From Mycoplasmataceae bacterium (GTDB lineage: Bacteria > Bacillota_I > Bacilli_A > Mycoplasmatales > Mycoplasmoidaceae), in contig JAITJR010000069.1 in the NCBI GenBank assembly GCA_031278855.1, positions 1-8,660 on the forward strand: DNA of 8,660 bases. The letters run 5' to 3'. The translations under genes were made by a program, and so were the position numbers. Shown here one piece after another: positions 7,938-8,660 of this stretch. Below the pieces are notes generated by a model. It had not been told where the DNA came from, made no database searches, and saw nothing but the letters and a program-made list of their open reading frames with translations. How positions within the stretch are numbered: the first letter of the stretch is position 1; each line of letters starts with the position of its first letter.

Positions 7938-7943
7938 CTTATA
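7938..7943 (-). promoter_or_regulatory. Candidate -10 box of the exported-protein operon
   Basis: TATAAG on the minus strand lies 30 bases upstream of the AG tract, a distance similar to that in the paralogous leader. No good -35 is present at normal spacing. TATGAT at 7919-7914 is an alternative but would start transcription almost inside the repeat. Confidence 0.3.
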
Positions 7944-7963
7944 TCAAAATATTGTTAATTCGC

Positions 7964-8166
7964 TACGGTTTTAGGCAACTATTCACCGACGCGTACGCGC
8001 ACATACATGCGACTATATTTAGCAGAGCTAAATAAAAATCAAATATCGATTGTGTTGGGAAAATTTCAAGGTAGTGAATTTGTTGGTTTTATCAGTTTTT
8101 ATAAATCCGAAAAATGATTGATATTTACAAAGTAAATATAAGAATATTATTCCCTCGGTGAATAGT
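7964..8166. repeat. Tandem ~204-bp intergenic repeat, unit 1
   Basis: From TACGGTTTTAG to the next TACGGTTTTAG is 203 bases. Identity to unit 2 is high over the last 160 bases and lower at the start. Conserved parts include the palindrome-containing ATCAAATATCGATTGTG and a hairpin ATATTTAC-AAA-GTAAATAT near 8119-8137. The unit also holds ATTTAGC-AGA-GCTAAAT near 8016-8032 and a GCGTACGC palindrome near 7991. No ORF is conserved between the units. Confidence 0.85.
7975..7989 (-). repeat. Inverted copy of the CTCGGTGAATAGTTRC motif
   Basis: GCAACTATTCACCGA is the reverse complement of TCGGTGAATAGTTGC, so it faces the copies at 8155-8169 (one mismatch) and 8360-8374 (one mismatch). Together they bracket one or both tandem units. 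Confidence 0.75.
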
Positions 8167-8371
8167 TACGGTTTTAGTAACAATCCACCGCCGCACATGC
8201 GTGCACATCCGCCCCACTATATTTACCTTTGCTAAATAAAAATCAAATATCGATTGTGTTATGAGAATTTCAAGGTGGTAAAATTAGTAGGTTTTATCGG
8301 TTTCTATAAATGCCAAAAATGATTGATATTTATAAAGTAAATATAAGAATATTATTCCCTCGGCGAATAGT
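8167..8371. repeat. Tandem ~204-bp intergenic repeat, unit 2
   Basis: A diverged second copy of 7964-8166. The ATATTTA/TAAATAT hairpin is kept despite a base change next to the loop, and the CTCGGYGAATAGTTRC end motif is kept. Sequence continuing from 8372 begins like a third unit but diverges at once into the C9 tract. Confidence 0.85.
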
Positions 8372-8381
8372 TGCACTTTGT

Positions 8382-8390
8382 CCCCCCCCC
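8382..8390 (+). repeat. C9 homopolymer at the -35 region of a promoter
   Basis: Nine C residues in an otherwise AT-rich region, located where the -35 element of the TATAAT at 8409 would fall. Homopolymers like this change length by slippage. With flanking CACTTTGT they form the left arm of an inverted repeat with 8437-8453. Confidence 0.9.
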
Positions 8391-8405
8391 TACCATGCTT
8401 AATCA

Positions 8406-8414
8406 TGTTATAAT
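8406..8414 (+). promoter_or_regulatory. Extended -10 promoter of the exported-protein gene at 8572
   Basis: TGTTATAAT is a perfect extended -10 (TGnTATAAT). Transcription would start near 8421, before the G10 tract. No -35 hexamer is possible at 17 bases because the C9 tract occupies that position; TTGTCC at 8379 is 24 bases away. Confidence 0.6.
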
Positions 8415-8436
8415 GTTCACATGCAACAAGTAAGAC

Positions 8437-8446
8437 GGGGGGGGGG
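8437..8446 (+). repeat. G10 homopolymer in the leader of the gene at 8572
   Basis: Ten G residues transcribed in the 5' leader. They are complementary both to the C9 tract upstream and, as G-C and G-U pairs, to a ten-base pyrimidine tract at 8482-8491. Confidence 0.95.
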
Positions 8447-8491
8447 ACAAGTGTAATAACACCATCGGTGTAACTTTTTGTCTCTTCTTCC
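8437..8491 (+). promoter_or_regulatory. Leader stem-loop: G10, small hairpin and complementary pyrimidine tract
   Basis: GACAA (8446-8450) pairs with TTGTC (8478-8482). All remaining G residues of the run then pair in register with TCTTCTTCC (8483-8491), so the ten G face exactly ten pyrimidines and pairing ends at C8436/A8492. The stem encloses a small hairpin ACACC-ATC-GGTGT (8459-8471). This is the same layout as the two AG-repeat leaders, with an unrelated sequence. Pairings were assigned by eye. Confidence 0.6.
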
Positions 8492-8499
8492 ATCAAAAT

Positions 8500-8530
8500 A
8501 AGATCTCTTTAACCAAGTAGATCTTTTTTT
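8500..8530 (+). terminator. Intrinsic terminator inside the leader of the gene at 8572
   Basis: AAGATCT pairs with AGATCTT, and CTT/AAG extends the stem past a single bulged T to a TAACC loop. A run of T residues follows. It lies about 40 bases upstream of the ATG and downstream of the promoter, so it is an attenuator for this gene. Confidence 0.75.
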
Positions 8531-8571
8531 GTTGCTATTTACAATGCAAACATTTGAAGGAAAATAAAGAA

Positions 8572-8660
8572 ATGAAAAAAATCAAGATGATATTATTAGG
8601 GCTAACTTGTGTGAGTGGAATTTCGTTAATATCGGTTGGAACAGCATACACTATTAGTTT
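8572..8660 (+). CDS. N-terminus of an exported or membrane-anchored protein, 3' end outside window
   Basis: The ATG at 8572 has a good AAGGA Shine-Dalgarno ten bases upstream. Only 29 complete codons are visible. They encode a Lys-rich start followed by a hydrophobic stretch (MILLGLTCVSGISLISVGTA), typical of a signal peptide or anchor. No lipobox is evident in the visible part, since the single Cys lies too early. The family cannot be told. Its leader, with a homopolymer and terminator, groups it with the two other surface-protein units in the window. A tiny frame MQTFEGK (8544-8567) ends just before the start and is probably incidental. Confidence 0.8.
   Translation, partial: MKKIKMILLGLTCVSGISLISVGTAYTIS

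Noticed and set aside
8284..8496. Minus-strand ORF of 70 codons spanning the C9 and G10 tracts
   Set aside because: It starts at TTG, has no ribosome-binding site, runs through homopolymers, the promoter and tandem unit 2, and its frame is not kept in unit 1.

Overview
The window is AT-rich DNA from a mollicute (Mycoplasma/Spiroplasma-like) that reads UGA as tryptophan. Every large gene is broken by in-frame TGA codons under the standard code and becomes one open frame under code 4, with the TGAs at plausible Trp positions (for example YSGSV-x-I-x-W and IDYEW). TAA and TAG are used as stops. The species cannot be named from the sequence.

Layout: (1) 1-1413, minus: a lipoprotein with a putative-Ig domain and BspA-like leucine-rich repeats, running off the left edge. 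(2) 1414-1610: its long 5' leader with an intrinsic terminator and an (AG)12 microsatellite. (3) 1935-4132, plus: a two-gene operon of a YitT/DUF2179 membrane protein and a choline-kinase/APH-fold phosphotransferase, converging on a small GNAT acetyltransferase (4139-4423, minus). (4) 4443-4774: intergenic DNA with a decayed gene fragment carrying a 53-bp exact copy of part of the next gene. (5) 4775-7779, minus: an operon of two exported proteins built from degenerate repeats ending in Y-x-G-x-V-x-V. (6) 7780-7945: a second leader with an almost identical terminator and an (AG)9 tract. (7) 7946-8400: a tandem pair of ~204-bp non-coding repeats. (8) 8372-8660, plus: a promoter between a C9 and a G10 tract, a third terminator-bearing leader, and the start of another exported protein.

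The main observation is that the three surface-protein transcription units share one leader layout: promoter, slippage-prone purine repeat ((AG)12, (AG)9 or G10), small hairpin, pyrimidine tract complementary to the purine repeat, intrinsic terminator, ribosome-binding region, start codon. This suggests phase-variable, attenuator-type control of surface antigens in which repeat length tunes an RNA stem just ahead of a terminator. The layout is visible in the sequence; the switching is inference. The YitT, kinase and GNAT genes lack such leaders and look like ordinary housekeeping genes with very short or absent 5' leaders.
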